A DNA stretch of 64,000 nt from Streptomyces lydicus (GTDB taxonomy: Bacteria; Actinomycetota; Actinomycetes; Streptomycetales; Streptomycetaceae), in contig NZ_JNZA01000012.1 in the NCBI RefSeq assembly GCF_000717345.1, positions 62,001-126,000 of the forward strand. The letters are read 5' to 3'. The notes beneath the pieces are model-generated. The model was not told where the DNA came from. It searched no databases and saw only the letters and a program-made list of their open reading frames with translations. Positions 49,710-58,656 of this stretch are shown one piece after another. The number at the start of each line of letters is the position of its first letter. Within the stretch, counting starts at the first letter, position 1. A program made the position numbers and the translations under genes.

Positions 49710-50357
49710 TCAGTGCCGTGCCGGGGCGGCGGCCTCCAGGTCGTCGATGCTGCCGGACATCACCGTCCGGAGGTGTTCGGTGAGGTGCTCGGCCGGCCAG
49801 TCCCACCAGGCGACGGCCAGCAGGCGGGCGATGTCCTCGTCGCTGTAGCGGCGGCGGATGAGGCGCGCCGGGTTGCCGCCGACGATGCCGTAGTCCGGTA
49901 CGTCGTCGACGACCACCGACCCGGAGGCGATGACCGCGCCGTGGCCGATGCGCACGCCCGGCATCACCGTGGCGCGGTAGCCGAACCAGACGTCGTGCCC
50001 GACCACGGTGTCGCCGCGGCCGGGCAGGCCGGTGATCAGGTCGAAGTGCTCCGACCATGACCCGCCCATGATCGGGAACGGAAAGGTGGAGGGGCCGTCC
50101 ATGCGGTGATTGGCGCCGTTCATGAGGAACCGGACGCCCTCGCCCAGGGCGCAGAACTTGCCGATGACCAGCTTTTCCGGACCGTAGTGGTAGAGCACGT
50201 TGCGGGTCTCGAACGCGGTCGGGTCGTCCGGATCGTCGTAGTAGGTGAACTCGCCGACCTCGATCAGCGGCGAGGTGACCAGCGGCTTCAACAGCACCAC
50301 GCGCGGCTGTTCGGGCATCGGGTGCAGCACATGGGGATCGGCGGGGACTGATGCCAT
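49710..50357 (-). CDS. CatB/Vat-type xenobiotic O-acetyltransferase
   Basis: 215 residues with a left-handed beta-helix (hexapeptide repeats). Typical signs are YHYGPEKLVIGKFCALGEGV, then NGANHRMDGPSTFPFPIMGG with the catalytic His and VVGHDVWFGYRATVMPGVRI. GIVGGNPARLIRRRYSDEDI ends the helix. Relatives inactivate chloramphenicol or streptogramin A by acetyl-CoA transfer. A resistance role is plausible but many genomic members are of unknown specificity. The first ATG at 50357 and an internal ATG near 50318 are both possible starts. Confidence 0.92.
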   Translation of the reverse strand: MASVPADPHVLHPMPEQPRVVLLKPLVTSPLIEVGEFTYYDDPDDPTAFETRNVLYHYGPEKLVIGKFCALGEGVRFLMNGANHRMDGPSTFPFPIMGGSWSEHFDLITGLPGRGDTVVGHDVWFGYRATVMPGVRIGHGAVIASGSVVVDDVPDYGIVGGNPARLIRRRYSDEDIARLLAVAWWDWPAEHLTEHLRTVMSGSIDDLEAAAPARH

Positions 50358-50506
50358 GGCGGATCGGCTTCCTCGTCTGCTGGATGGTCCGACACGGACC
50401 GGTGCCGGCTCCTTCCATGATCGCGAGGTGCGCAAGGGATTTTCCCGCGGGGATGCGGGGTCGGGGCGCAGGGCCCGGCCACGGCGGGGGCCCGACCATG
50501 CCGACA

Positions 50507-50518
50507 GAACATATATTC
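50507..50518. promoter_or_regulatory. SOS-box-like site upstream of alkB
   Basis: GAACATATATTC (50507-50518) matches GAAC-N4-GTTC, the core of the actinomycete LexA box, at 7 of 8 fixed bases. It sits 24 bases before the alkB start in an otherwise GC-rich region. Confidence 0.5.
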
Positions 50519-50541
50519 GAATAGCCGGGTATCCTGTGTGT

Positions 50542-51168
50542 ATGAGCACGCATCTCCAAGGCTCGCTCTTCGACCAGACCGAGGACATCCGCCTCGGTCC
50601 GCTGCGGGGGCTGCGCAGGACCACGCTCGGCGACGGCGCCTGGATCGATCTGCTGCCCGACTGGCTGACCGGGGCCGATGCCCTGTTCCTGCGGCTTGCC
50701 GCCGAGGTTCCCTGGCAGGCCGAGCGCCGTCAGATGTACGAGCACATGGTCGACGTACCGCGGCTGCTCGCCCACTACGGCGAGGGCGAGGCACTGCCGC
50801 ACCCCGTGCTGGACGAGGCCCGAGCGGCCCTGTCCGCCCACTACCGCGCCGAGCTCGGCGAACCGTTCACCACCGCCGGCCTGTGCTACTACCGCGACGG
50901 CCGGGACAGCGTGGCCTGGCACGGGGACCGGATCGGCCGCGGCAGGCACGAGGACACGATGGTCGCCATCCTGTCCGTGGGGGCGCCCCGTGACCTGCTG
51001 CTGCGCCCGCGACGCGGCGGCAGCACCGTACGGCGGCCGCTCGGGCACGGGGACCTGATCGTGATGGGCGGCTCCTGCCAGCGGACCTGGGAGCACGCGA
51101 TACCCAAGAGCACCCGGGCGGCGGGGCCCCGGATCAGCATCCAGTTCCGGCCGCACGGCGTGCGCTGA
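50542..51168 (+). CDS. alkB: AlkB-type 2-oxoglutarate/Fe(II) dioxygenase
   Basis: 208 residues. The iron ligands are in AWHGDRIGR (H-x-D) and WEHAIPKS (distal His), and GPRISIQFRP gives the oxoglutarate-binding Arg residues. TTAGLCYYRDGRDSVAWHGD is the usual AlkB core strand. The family repairs alkylated bases in DNA or RNA by oxidative demethylation. The SOS-like box upstream supports induction by damage. Confidence 0.93.
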   Translation: MSTHLQGSLFDQTEDIRLGPLRGLRRTTLGDGAWIDLLPDWLTGADALFLRLAAEVPWQAERRQMYEHMVDVPRLLAHYGEGEALPHPVLDEARAALSAHYRAELGEPFTTAGLCYYRDGRDSVAWHGDRIGRGRHEDTMVAILSVGAPRDLLLRPRRGGSTVRRPLGHGDLIVMGGSCQRTWEHAIPKSTRAAGPRISIQFRPHGVR

Positions 51169-51383
51169 CCCGACAGGGCGCGAAAGAGCCGGAGCGGCGG
51201 GAGCGGCGAGGCGGGAGCCGGGGTTCCGTGACGAGCCGATTGAGCCCCCCCGATGATCAACAGGCCCGCTTTCGCGACAACTTCGTCCGGGCCGCGGCTG
51301 GATCCCGACCCGGGCTGAACGAGCAGGCGCCGTCGGCCGTCCTACCGCACGTACCTGTACGCACTCATCTGGAGGGGTTTCTC

Positions 51384-51959
51384 ATGCGACGCTCAGGAGC
51401 AGCAGCCGCGGTGGTCGTTCTGGCGGCCGCCGGGTTGCTGGGGACGGCCGGCACGGCCGGCGCCGCCACCGGCACGGCAGCCATGTCCGGCTCGGCCACG
51501 AACTGCTCGGTGACCTGGGGCAGCAAGGCGAAGTCGGCCATGAACGCCACCTCCGCTCGGCTGAAGAACATCACGACCAGCGGGAACGCGTGCTACGACC
51601 GCATGGTCTTCGACATCAGCGGCGCGCGCGGCAAGCTCGGCTACCACGTCGGTTACGTCGACGCGTTCCATCAGGACGGCTCCGGTGAGCGGATACCGGT
51701 CAAGGGCGGCGCCATCCTGGAGATCTTCGTGTCCGCGCCGAGCCATGACCCCGCGACCGGTCGGCAGACCTACGCGGCCGAGGCCGGCAAGTCGCTGCCC
51801 GGCGTGAACCTCAGCGGCTACCGGACGTTCAAGGACACCAAGTTCGGGGCGAGCTTCGAGGGGCAGACCCAGGTCGGCCTGGGGGTGCGGGCCAAGCTCC
51901 CGTTCCGGGTACTGCAGTCCGGTGACACCTTGATCGTGGACGTCGCCCACACCTGGTGA
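51384..51959 (+). CDS. Secreted AMIN-like domain protein
   Basis: 191 residues from the ATG at 51384, with GGAGGGG upstream. The signal peptide AAAVVVLAAAGLLGTAGTAG ends at A-G-A-A. The mature domain is mostly beta: NATSARLKNITTSGNACYDR, MVFDISGARGKLGYHVGYVD and a C-terminal GQTQVGLGVRAKLPFRVLQS. This is the AMIN-like fold found in many actinomycete secreted proteins. It probably binds the cell wall or another surface polymer; the ligand is unknown. Cys residues at C44-like and C72-like positions may pair. Confidence 0.88.
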   Translation: MRRSGAAAAVVVLAAAGLLGTAGTAGAATGTAAMSGSATNCSVTWGSKAKSAMNATSARLKNITTSGNACYDRMVFDISGARGKLGYHVGYVDAFHQDGSGERIPVKGGAILEIFVSAPSHDPATGRQTYAAEAGKSLPGVNLSGYRTFKDTKFGASFEGQTQVGLGVRAKLPFRVLQSGDTLIVDVAHTW

Positions 51960-52085
51960 CCGAGCGGGGACGCTGAACGCCGCCGCCCGCCCGTTCACCC
52001 TCCGCTCGGCCCTGCGTGGTGAGAGCGCGGGCCGCCGCGCGGGTATACCGGGTGTGCGGGAACACGGGACCCGAGGCGAGCGGCG

Positions 52086-53333
52086 GTGAGAGCGGTGGTG
52101 AGGGAGCGGACCACGTGCTGCGTGGTGGGCGGCGGCCCGGCGGGCATGGTGCTCGGGCTGCTGCTGGCACGGGCGGGTGTCGAGGTCACCGTGCTGGAGA
52201 AGCACGGAGACTTCCTCCGCGACTTCCGTGGTGACACCGTGCACCCCTCCACGCTCGCGCTGCTGGACGACCTGGGGCTGGCGCAGCGGTTCGCCCGGCT
52301 GCCGCAGCGGCGGGTGACGACCGTTCAGCTGCCGCTGGGGCCGGACCGTTCCCTGGTCACCGTCGGCAACATCGGCGCGCTGCCGGGACCGTTCAACTAC
52401 ATCGCCATGGTGCCGCAGTGGGACCTCCTCGACCTCCTCGCGGACGAGGCCCGGCGCGAGCCGTCCTTCTCCGTGCGGATGAGCACCGAGGCGACCTCGT
52501 TCCTCATGGAGCGCGGCCGGGTCGCGGGGGTCCGCTACCGCACGTCCGACGGCCGTACCGGTGAGCTGGCTGCCACCCTCACGGTGGCCTGCGACGGCCG
52601 GGGTTCGCTGGCGCGGTCGCTTCCCGAACTGGGGCTGCGGAGCTTCGCCTGCCCGATGGACGCCTGGTGGTTCCGGCTGCCGCGGTGCGACGGCGATCCG
52701 CACGGGCTCGTCGGCGGCGTCGGCGACCGGCTTCTGGCAGCCATGATCGACCGCGGGGACTACTGGCAGTGCGCCGCGCTGATCCCGAAGGGCACCGACG
52801 CCGAGCGCCGCGCCGCCGGTCTCGCGCCCTTCATGGACAATTTCACCGCGGCCGCCCCCTGGCTCGCCGACCGGGTGTCCGCACTGCGCTCCTGGGACGA
52901 CGTCAAGCTGCTCGACGTACGGCTCGACCGGCTCAGCAGGTGGCACCGCCCGGGGCTGCTGTGCATCGGCGACGCGGCACATGCGATGTCGCCGGTCTTC
53001 GGCATCGGCATCAACCTCGCCGTCGAGGACGCGGTGGCCGCCGCCCGGTACCTCGTCGGGCCGCTGTCCGCGGGCACGGTGGGGCCGGGCGACGTACGCG
53101 GTGTCCAGCGGCGCCGGTGGCCGACCACGGCGTTGACCCAGGCGCTTCAGCGGTTCGCCCACCGGCGGGTCATCGGGCCCGTGCTGGCCGGCGACCCGCC
53201 CTTCGGCAATCCCCGGCGGGCGCAGCGGGCCGCCGAACTGCTCACCACCTCGCGGTGGCTGAACCGGGTGCCGGCGTACTTCCTCGCCTACGGCGCGCTG
53301 CGGGAACGCCCGCCGGCCGCGTCACTGCGCTGA
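52086..53333 (+). CDS. FAD-dependent oxidoreductase/monooxygenase, UbiH-PHBH type
   Basis: 415 residues from a GTG at 52086. The FAD motif is CVVGGGPAGMVLGLLLARAG. The D-G motif is seen as VACDGRGSLARSLPELG, and the second FAD motif as GLLCIGDAAHAMSPVFGIGI. In between, VTTVQLPLGPDRSLV and DVKLLDVRLDRLSRWHRPGL. These are the marks of class A flavin monooxygenases that hydroxylate aromatic or other small substrates with NAD(P)H. Its end overlaps the TetR gene end by 12 bases. Substrate unknown. Confidence 0.9.
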   Translation: MRAVVRERTTCCVVGGGPAGMVLGLLLARAGVEVTVLEKHGDFLRDFRGDTVHPSTLALLDDLGLAQRFARLPQRRVTTVQLPLGPDRSLVTVGNIGALPGPFNYIAMVPQWDLLDLLADEARREPSFSVRMSTEATSFLMERGRVAGVRYRTSDGRTGELAATLTVACDGRGSLARSLPELGLRSFACPMDAWWFRLPRCDGDPHGLVGGVGDRLLAAMIDRGDYWQCAALIPKGTDAERRAAGLAPFMDNFTAAAPWLADRVSALRSWDDVKLLDVRLDRLSRWHRPGLLCIGDAAHAMSPVFGIGINLAVEDAVAAARYLVGPLSAGTVGPGDVRGVQRRRWPTTALTQALQRFAHRRVIGPVLAGDPPFGNPRRAQRAAELLTTSRWLNRVPAYFLAYGALRERPPAASLR

Positions 53334-54071
53334 GCCGCCGTCGCGCGCGGCGCCGGTGCTGCGGGCCCGGACCGCGAGGCCGTCGAGGACGCACGCCAGG
53401 CCGAACGCGAACTGTTCGTCCGGGCCGGCGTCCTCGGCGTCGGTCACCCGCCGGGCGAACTGCGGGTAGTCGCCGCTGGCGATGACCTCGCGGATGTACG
53501 GGCCGACGCCGGCCCGCCACTGGTCCTCGGTCAGCCCGGAGCGGCGCTGTGCCTGGAGTTCGGCGAGTTCCTGGGCGGTCGAGCCGAAGACGTAGGCCAT
53601 GACGGTGTCGACGGCGTGGGAGGCGAAGGTGATGTCCGGGGTGAGTGCGGCGGCAGCCGTGAGCGCGAGGTCGTACCGCCGCAGCGAGTTGGCGCCGAGG
53701 GCGGGACGGCCGGTGAGTTCGGAGCCGAGCCAGGGATGGCGGAGCAGACGGGCGCGTACGTCCCGTGCGACGGCGTCGAGGTCGGCGCGCCAGTCGCCGG
53801 TGAGCGCGGGTGGCTCGGTCTCGCCGTGCACCTCGTCGACCATCAGGTCCAACAGCTCGTCCCGGCTCGCCACATAGCGGTAGAGCGAGGCCGTACCCGA
53901 GCGCAGATCCGTCGCGACCCGGCGCATCGACAGCGCGGACAGCCCCTCCGTGTCGGCGATCGCCAGGGCCTGCTGCACGATCCGGTCCACGCCCGGGGCC
54001 TGCCGGCGCGGGACGCGCCGCTCCTTCCGCCACACCAGGGCGGGGGTCGGCTGCGGTGCCGGGTCGGTCAT
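53322..54071 (-). CDS. TetR-family regulator with TetR_C-type C-domain
   Basis: 249 residues from the ATG at 54071 (GAAGGAG upstream). The helix-turn-helix is IVQQALAIADTEGLSALSMR, then SGTASLYRYVASRDELLDLM. The C-terminal region with LTAAAALTPDITFASHAVDT is the tetracycline-repressor-like domain. It is divergent from the flavin monooxygenase at 54187, and an imperfect palindrome in the 115-base gap is the likely operator. It probably represses that gene until an aromatic ligand binds. Confidence 0.93.
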   Translation of the reverse strand: MTDPAPQPTPALVWRKERRVPRRQAPGVDRIVQQALAIADTEGLSALSMRRVATDLRSGTASLYRYVASRDELLDLMVDEVHGETEPPALTGDWRADLDAVARDVRARLLRHPWLGSELTGRPALGANSLRRYDLALTAAAALTPDITFASHAVDTVMAYVFGSTAQELAELQAQRRSGLTEDQWRAGVGPYIREVIASGDYPQFARRVTDAEDAGPDEQFAFGLACVLDGLAVRARSTGAARDGGSAQ

Positions 54072-54114
54072 CGCGGTTCTCCTTCTGTGGGCCATTGCGG
54101 CCAACATAGCGCAG

Positions 54115-54151
54115 TGGCTACGGTGTTGCCGTAGTGAGAACACTGTAGCCA
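54115..54151. promoter_or_regulatory. Dyad operator between TetR and monooxygenase genes
   Basis: TGGCTACGGTGTT (54115-54127) and AACACTGTAGCCA (54139-54151) pair at 12 of 13 positions with an 11-base spacer. A second nested dyad CTACGG/CCGTAG lies inside. Good candidate TetR site. Confidence 0.65.
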
Positions 54152-54186
54152 TAAGCTGTACTCAGCAATCGCAACGGGGGAGAAGC

Positions 54187-55866
54187 ATGCCCGAGACCCG
54201 CATTCCGGTCCTGATCGCCGGCGGCGGCACGGTCGGTCTGGCCACCGCTCTGTTCCTGGCCCACCACGGTGTGGCGTCCCTGGTCGTGGAGCGGCAGCCC
54301 GGGCCGAGCGTCCACCCACGCGCCACCGGACTCGGGCCGCGGACCGTCGAGTTCCTGCGTCAGGCCGGCCTCGACGAGGCGGTCGACGCGGTGGCCATCG
54401 ACATGTCCGCGGGCAACCTCGGCAAGATCTCGGCCGGCACGCTCGCCGAGGCCGACCTGCCCGCCGTGGCGGCGGCCGGGCCCGCTCACCCGCAGCTGGG
54501 GCCCCGGCTCACCGGCCGGGTCAGCCCGGGCGTGCTGCGCGGCACCTGCCCGCAGAACCGGCTGGACGCCGTACTCCTCCCGGCCGCACGCGAGCGCGGC
54601 GCCACCGTCCGGTACGCGACCCGGCTGGTGTCCTTCGAGCAGGACGACGACGGCATCACCGCGCTCCTCGACACCGGGGACGCCCCCGGCGGACGTGAGA
54701 CCGTACGGGCCGACTACCTGGTGGCCGCCGACGGGGTGCGCAGCGGCGTACGGGACGCACTCGGCATCGCCACCTCGGGCCCCGGTGAACTCGGCAGCCC
54801 CATGGTGAACATCCTCTTCCGCGCCGACCTCACCGCCTACACGCACGGACACTCCTTCGTCACCTGCGACATCACCCATCCCGACGCGCCCGGCCTGCTG
54901 GTGACCGTCGACGGCGAAAAGGAGTGGATCTTCCACGCCGCCTACGCCCCGGGCGCGGGCCGCGGCGCGGACGACTTCACTCCCGCCCGTTGCCGCGCGC
55001 TGATCCGGGCGGCCATCGGCGCCCCCGATCTGGAGGTGGAGGTGGTCAGCACGCTGCCGTGGCGACCGCGGGGACTGCTCGCCGACCGCTTCCGCGCCGG
55101 CCGGGTGTTCCTGGCCGGCGACGCCGCGCACACCAACCCGCCGCTGGGCGCCTTCGGCCTGAACACCGGGATCGCCGACGCGCACAACCTGGCCTGGAAG
55201 CTGGCCGCCGTCCTGCGTGGCGACGCCGGCCCCGCGCTGCTCGACAGCTACCCGGCCGAACGGCGTCCGGTGGCGGCGCTCGCCCTGGAGCAGTCCCTGC
55301 GGCGGCTGGCCGACCCCCGGCTGCACTGGGACCAGAGCCCGCGGACGGCGGCCGCGCGCGCCGCCGCCGGGGTCGTCAACGCGCCCGTCGTGCACCTGGG
55401 TTACCGCTATGACTCCGACGCGGTGATCGACCCGCAGCCGGACCTGCCCTCCCACGAGGACGTCGCCCGCACCCTCGACGGGGCCCCCGGCTCCCGCCTC
55501 CCGCACCTGTGGGTCGAGCGGCACGGCCGCCGGATCTCCACGCTCGACCTGGTCGAGTCCCGGTTCACCCTGCTGACCGGCGCCGACGGCGACCGCTGGA
55601 TCCGCGCGGCACGGGAGGCGGGGGAGCGGCTGGGCGTTGCGGTCGCCGCGCACCGGATCGGCCCCGGTGCCGAGGTGGCCGACCCGGAAAGGGACTGGCC
55701 ACGGCTCGCCGGGCTCGACGCGGCCGGCGCCCTGCTGGTACGCCCCGATCAGTTCGTCGCCTGGCGGGCGGGCGCCCCGTCCGAGGATCCGGCCGGCGAG
55801 CTGGAGCGCGTCCTCGCCCGGCTTCTCGCCCGCGAGAGCCCCGCGGAGCACGGCGGGACGGCGTAG
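54187..55866 (+). CDS. FAD-dependent aromatic monooxygenase, PgaE/RdmE-like
   Basis: 559 residues from the ATG at 54187 after GGGGGAG. Motifs are VLIAGGGTVGLATALFLAHH (FAD), then RGTCPQNRLDAVLLPAARER, YLVAADGVRSGVRDALGI (D-G) and VFLAGDAAHTNPPLGAFGLN (second FAD). A C-terminal thioredoxin-like domain (~430-559) starts near LPHLWVERHGRRISTLDLVE. This is the layout of the phenol-hydroxylase-type enzymes used in aromatic polyketide tailoring and resistance (rifampin-type) chemistry. The substrate is unknown. Control by the divergent TetR is likely. Confidence 0.92.
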   Translation: MPETRIPVLIAGGGTVGLATALFLAHHGVASLVVERQPGPSVHPRATGLGPRTVEFLRQAGLDEAVDAVAIDMSAGNLGKISAGTLAEADLPAVAAAGPAHPQLGPRLTGRVSPGVLRGTCPQNRLDAVLLPAARERGATVRYATRLVSFEQDDDGITALLDTGDAPGGRETVRADYLVAADGVRSGVRDALGIATSGPGELGSPMVNILFRADLTAYTHGHSFVTCDITHPDAPGLLVTVDGEKEWIFHAAYAPGAGRGADDFTPARCRALIRAAIGAPDLEVEVVSTLPWRPRGLLADRFRAGRVFLAGDAAHTNPPLGAFGLNTGIADAHNLAWKLAAVLRGDAGPALLDSYPAERRPVAALALEQSLRRLADPRLHWDQSPRTAAARAAAGVVNAPVVHLGYRYDSDAVIDPQPDLPSHEDVARTLDGAPGSRLPHLWVERHGRRISTLDLVESRFTLLTGADGDRWIRAAREAGERLGVAVAAHRIGPGAEVADPERDWPRLAGLDAAGALLVRPDQFVAWRAGAPSEDPAGELERVLARLLARESPAEHGGTA

Positions 55867-55877
55867 GTCATCGGGGC

Positions 55878-55914
55878 GGTGACTCCGGGCGGCGGTGGAC
55901 CGCCCGGCGTCACC
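55878..55914. terminator. Bidirectional terminator
   Basis: GGTGACTCCGGGCGG (55878-55892) pairs with CCGCCCGGCGTCACC (55900-55914) at 14 of 15 positions around a 7-base loop. It overlaps the stop codon of the converging MBL gene. Confidence 0.8.
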
Positions 55915-56833
55915 AGCGCACCGCGGTGAAGTCGATCGGCCGCGGCCGCAGCTGCCCCACCCGGGCGGTCAACTCCCGCATCCGCCGCGCCATTTCCTCC
56001 GCGGGCAGCCGCTTGCGGTCGCCGTGGCCGGGCAGCAGCCACTCGAAGCGCAGCTGGTCGGCGGTCCGGGCCAACGACGCGGCCAGCACCTCGATGGAGT
56101 ACCAGGTGACGCTCTCCGCCACCGCCAGGTCGCCCAGGCCGCGCGACCAGTAGAAGCTGTCGCCGCTGAAGCAGTACCGCTCGTCGGCGACGTAGAGCAC
56201 GCTTCCCTCGGTGTGGCCGGGGAGGGGGTGGGCGAGCATTCCCGCGGCGATCTCGACGGTCTCCGTCCCACGCAGCACCCGGTCGGCATCCGGGGCGGCG
56301 TCGAGATCGCCCTCGTGGATCCACAGCCGCGCACCGAACCGGTCGGCGTAGCGACGGCCGTGCGCGGCGTGGTCCCGGTGGGTCAGCAGAACATCGGTGA
56401 CGGGGCCGAGCTGCTCGTACCGCGTGGCGAGCGCGGCACTGAAGCGGGGGGTGTCCACCATCATCAAGGACCCCGAAGGGCGCCGTACGAGATAGGAGTT
56501 GGCGCCGGCGTTCTCGGGGGAGTTGTGCCCGCAGAGGTGGACGGTGCCGTCGTCGTCCAGCGGCAGCGGGAAGGGGTCACGCGTCACGTCCAGCCGACGG
56601 GAGGCGGGGCGGACGGAGCGGGTGGGGCAGGCGAACGCGGCCGCTGACAGCATGCGTTCCTCCGCTTCGTCGCGCGGCTGGCGCAGGATGTGGGACCGGC
56701 CGTCGGCCTCACCGATCAGGTCCGGTGCGAGCTGCCGCGCGACGTCGCAGTTGGTGCAGCGCTCGTCGACGTACCAGCCGGCGGTGCCGGTCCCGGCCGC
56801 CGGGTCGGGGTGGGGGGTGTGCGCATGGTTCAC
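55910..56833 (-). CDS. Ferredoxin-like domain fused to an MBL-fold hydrolase
   Basis: 307 residues from a GTG at 56833, placed by AAGGAGG seven bases upstream. Residues ~20-75 resemble a small ferredoxin with C26-x2-C29 (ERCTNCDVARQLAPDLI) and C69-P, but the third Cys of the usual C-x2-C-x2-C is Ala. A metallo-beta-lactamase domain follows: VLLTHRDHAAHGRRYADRFG (H-x-D-H), HPLPGHTEGSVLYV, CFSGDSFYWSRG (Asp) and WLLPGHGDRKRLPA (His). Such fusions may be electron-transfer or hydrolase proteins. It is in a row with two hydrolase genes. Confidence 0.85.
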   Translation of the reverse strand: MNHAHTPHPDPAAGTGTAGWYVDERCTNCDVARQLAPDLIGEADGRSHILRQPRDEAEERMLSAAAFACPTRSVRPASRRLDVTRDPFPLPLDDDGTVHLCGHNSPENAGANSYLVRRPSGSLMMVDTPRFSAALATRYEQLGPVTDVLLTHRDHAAHGRRYADRFGARLWIHEGDLDAAPDADRVLRGTETVEIAAGMLAHPLPGHTEGSVLYVADERYCFSGDSFYWSRGLGDLAVAESVTWYSIEVLAASLARTADQLRFEWLLPGHGDRKRLPAEEMARRMRELTARVGQLRPRPIDFTAVRW

Positions 56834-56982
56834 GGTGGGCCTCCTTGTGCACGGCGGGGGCCGGTGTGCCGGCCCCGTGATCACGAGGTTCGCCGGTCAC
56901 CCCGGAAAGCGGAAGGGGGGTCCGGCCTTGTTTCTCACGGTTGGTTCCGCTCTCCGCGCCTTCGCGAACAATCGCTCATTTG

Positions 56983-57810
56983 TCATGCACATGTACGCGA
57001 TCGGTCGAGCCGTTCGAGGTGTTCGGCGACCTTCGTGAGGAGCAACTCCGGGTTCTCCGCCGGGAGGCCGTGTCCGCCGGGTACCCGCAGCAGCCGGGCG
57101 TGCGGGATCCGGTCTACCAGTTCGTGCTGGTGGTGCGGGGGGACGATGCGGTCGTCGGCACTGGAGATGACCAGCGTCGGGGCGGTGACGTGCGGGAGCA
57201 GGCCGGTGAGGTCGACGCCCGCGTTGGCCGCGGACTGCCGGGCGAGGCCGTCCCGGGCGCCGTCCAGCAGCTCGGTGACGGTGGCAGCGACCTGCTCGAA
57301 CGTGGTCCGGTCCCAGGCGCGCAGGGTCTCCTTGCCCATGGCGGTGAGCAGCATCATGCGCGCCATCGCCGCCGGGTCGGTGCGCGCCAGGTGCTGCCAC
57401 AGTTCGAACTGGAACACCATCTGCGGGTCGGACCGGACCCATCCGGCGTGCGCCGTCAGGGAGTTGACGAGGTCGGGGTGCAGGGCCGCGGTGGCCGTGG
57501 CCACGACGGCACCGAGCGAGTGCCCGACGACGTGGAACCGGTCCAGGCCGGCGTCCCGGGCCGCCGCCACGACGTGCGCGACCAGGTCGTGGAGGGTGAA
57601 GGGCCCGCCGGGGTCGCGGGTGCCGCCGGAACCGGGCAGATCCGGGGCCACGATCGTGTACTGGTCGCCGAGGGCCTTGATGAGTGGCCCCCAGTTGCCC
57701 TCGCCGGTGGCGCCGGTGCCGTGCACCAGCACCAGGCCGGGACCGCTGCCGGTGACGAGGTAGTGGGCCTTGCTGGTACCGCCGGATACGGGAACGTCGA
57801 CCACGGGCAC
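56983..57810 (-). CDS. Alpha/beta-hydrolase, 275 aa
   Basis: Starts at a GTG at 57810 with AAGGAGAG at good spacing. GLVLVHGTGATGEGNWGPLI (oxyanion region), VVGHSLGAVVATATAALHPD with Ser in G-H-S-L-G, LVISSADDRIVPPHHQHELV with Asp and VPGGHGLPAENPE with His form a full catalytic triad. It resembles small-molecule esterases and haloperoxidase-like hydrolases. The hydrolase upstream on the same strand (57874-58656) ends 64 bases before its start, so both may be in one transcript. Confidence 0.92.
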   Translation of the reverse strand: MPVVDVPVSGGTSKAHYLVTGSGPGLVLVHGTGATGEGNWGPLIKALGDQYTIVAPDLPGSGGTRDPGGPFTLHDLVAHVVAAARDAGLDRFHVVGHSLGAVVATATAALHPDLVNSLTAHAGWVRSDPQMVFQFELWQHLARTDPAAMARMMLLTAMGKETLRAWDRTTFEQVAATVTELLDGARDGLARQSAANAGVDLTGLLPHVTAPTLVISSADDRIVPPHHQHELVDRIPHARLLRVPGGHGLPAENPELLLTKVAEHLERLDRSRTCA

Positions 57811-57873
57811 GGTGCTCTCCTTCAGGGAGGGGTGGGAACAGGGCAGGGTGCGGCGGACGGGCCGCGGGCCCGG

Positions 57874-58656
57874 TCAGTTCCGGGGGGCCGCCTGGCGCAG
57901 GGCCGCCCGGAGCGCCTGGTTGAAGCGCTCGGCCCGGTCCTGCTGGGACATGTGGCCGGCGCCCTCGATGACCGTCAGCCGGGCACCGGGGATCAGGGCG
58001 GCGCACTCCCGGGCGACCGACAGCGGGACCTCGGTGTCCAGCTCGCCGTGCAGGAAGTGGGTGGGCACCCGCACGTCGCCCAGCCGGTCGCGCGGGTCGT
58101 AGTCCGCCTGGTCGAGGACGAGTTGGTCGATGAGGAACGTGGCGTCCAGCAGCTGCCGGACCGTCCAGTCGATCATGGCGGCGCTCGCCCCCGGGCGGTA
58201 CCAGTGCGGGACGAAGTCGGCCAGTGTGCCCGCCCGGTCGGCGCGCAGGTCCGCCAGCAGCTTGTCCATCGCCGCCCGCATCCCGGAGAAGTGGTGGAAG
58301 CCCGCGTCCACCGGGACGATCGCGCCGATCCGGTCCGGGGCGGCGAGCGCGGCCTCCAGGGTGAACGCCCCCGCGATCGACGAGCCGATCAGCACCGGCC
58401 GGTCCAGCTCCAGGACGTCGAGGAACTCCAGGACGTCGCGGGTGAGGCCGGCGATGCTGTAGCCGGTGGCGGGCCGGTCCGACCTGCCGCAGCCCCGCCA
58501 GTCGACGGTGATCACACGGTGGTCGGTCATCAGGTCGGCCGCCTGGGCGTCCCACACCCGGCCGCTGGTGCCCCAGCCGTGCAGGAACACCAGGGGGCGG
58601 CCGGAGCCGAGGTCCTGGTAGTGAAGTGTGGTGCCGTTGACGGTCGCGTGCGCCAT
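57874..58656 (-). CDS. Alpha/beta-hydrolase, 260 aa
   Basis: Begins MAHATVNGTTLHYQDLGSGR at an ATG at 58656. Motifs: PLVFLHGWGTSGRVWDAQAA, LIGSSIAGAFTLEAALAAPD where the nucleophile Ser lies in G-S-S-I-A, THFLHGELDTEVPLSVAREC and VIEGAGHMSQQDRAERF. The G-S-S-I-A nucleophile elbow is a slight variant of the usual G-x-S-x-G (last Gly is Ala). It may be less typical catalytically. It is divergent from the LysR gene; a LysR-type box lies in the gap. Confidence 0.92.
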   Translation of the reverse strand: MAHATVNGTTLHYQDLGSGRPLVFLHGWGTSGRVWDAQAADLMTDHRVITVDWRGCGRSDRPATGYSIAGLTRDVLEFLDVLELDRPVLIGSSIAGAFTLEAALAAPDRIGAIVPVDAGFHHFSGMRAAMDKLLADLRADRAGTLADFVPHWYRPGASAAMIDWTVRQLLDATFLIDQLVLDQADYDPRDRLGDVRVPTHFLHGELDTEVPLSVARECAALIPGARLTVIEGAGHMSQQDRAERFNQALRAALRQAAPRN

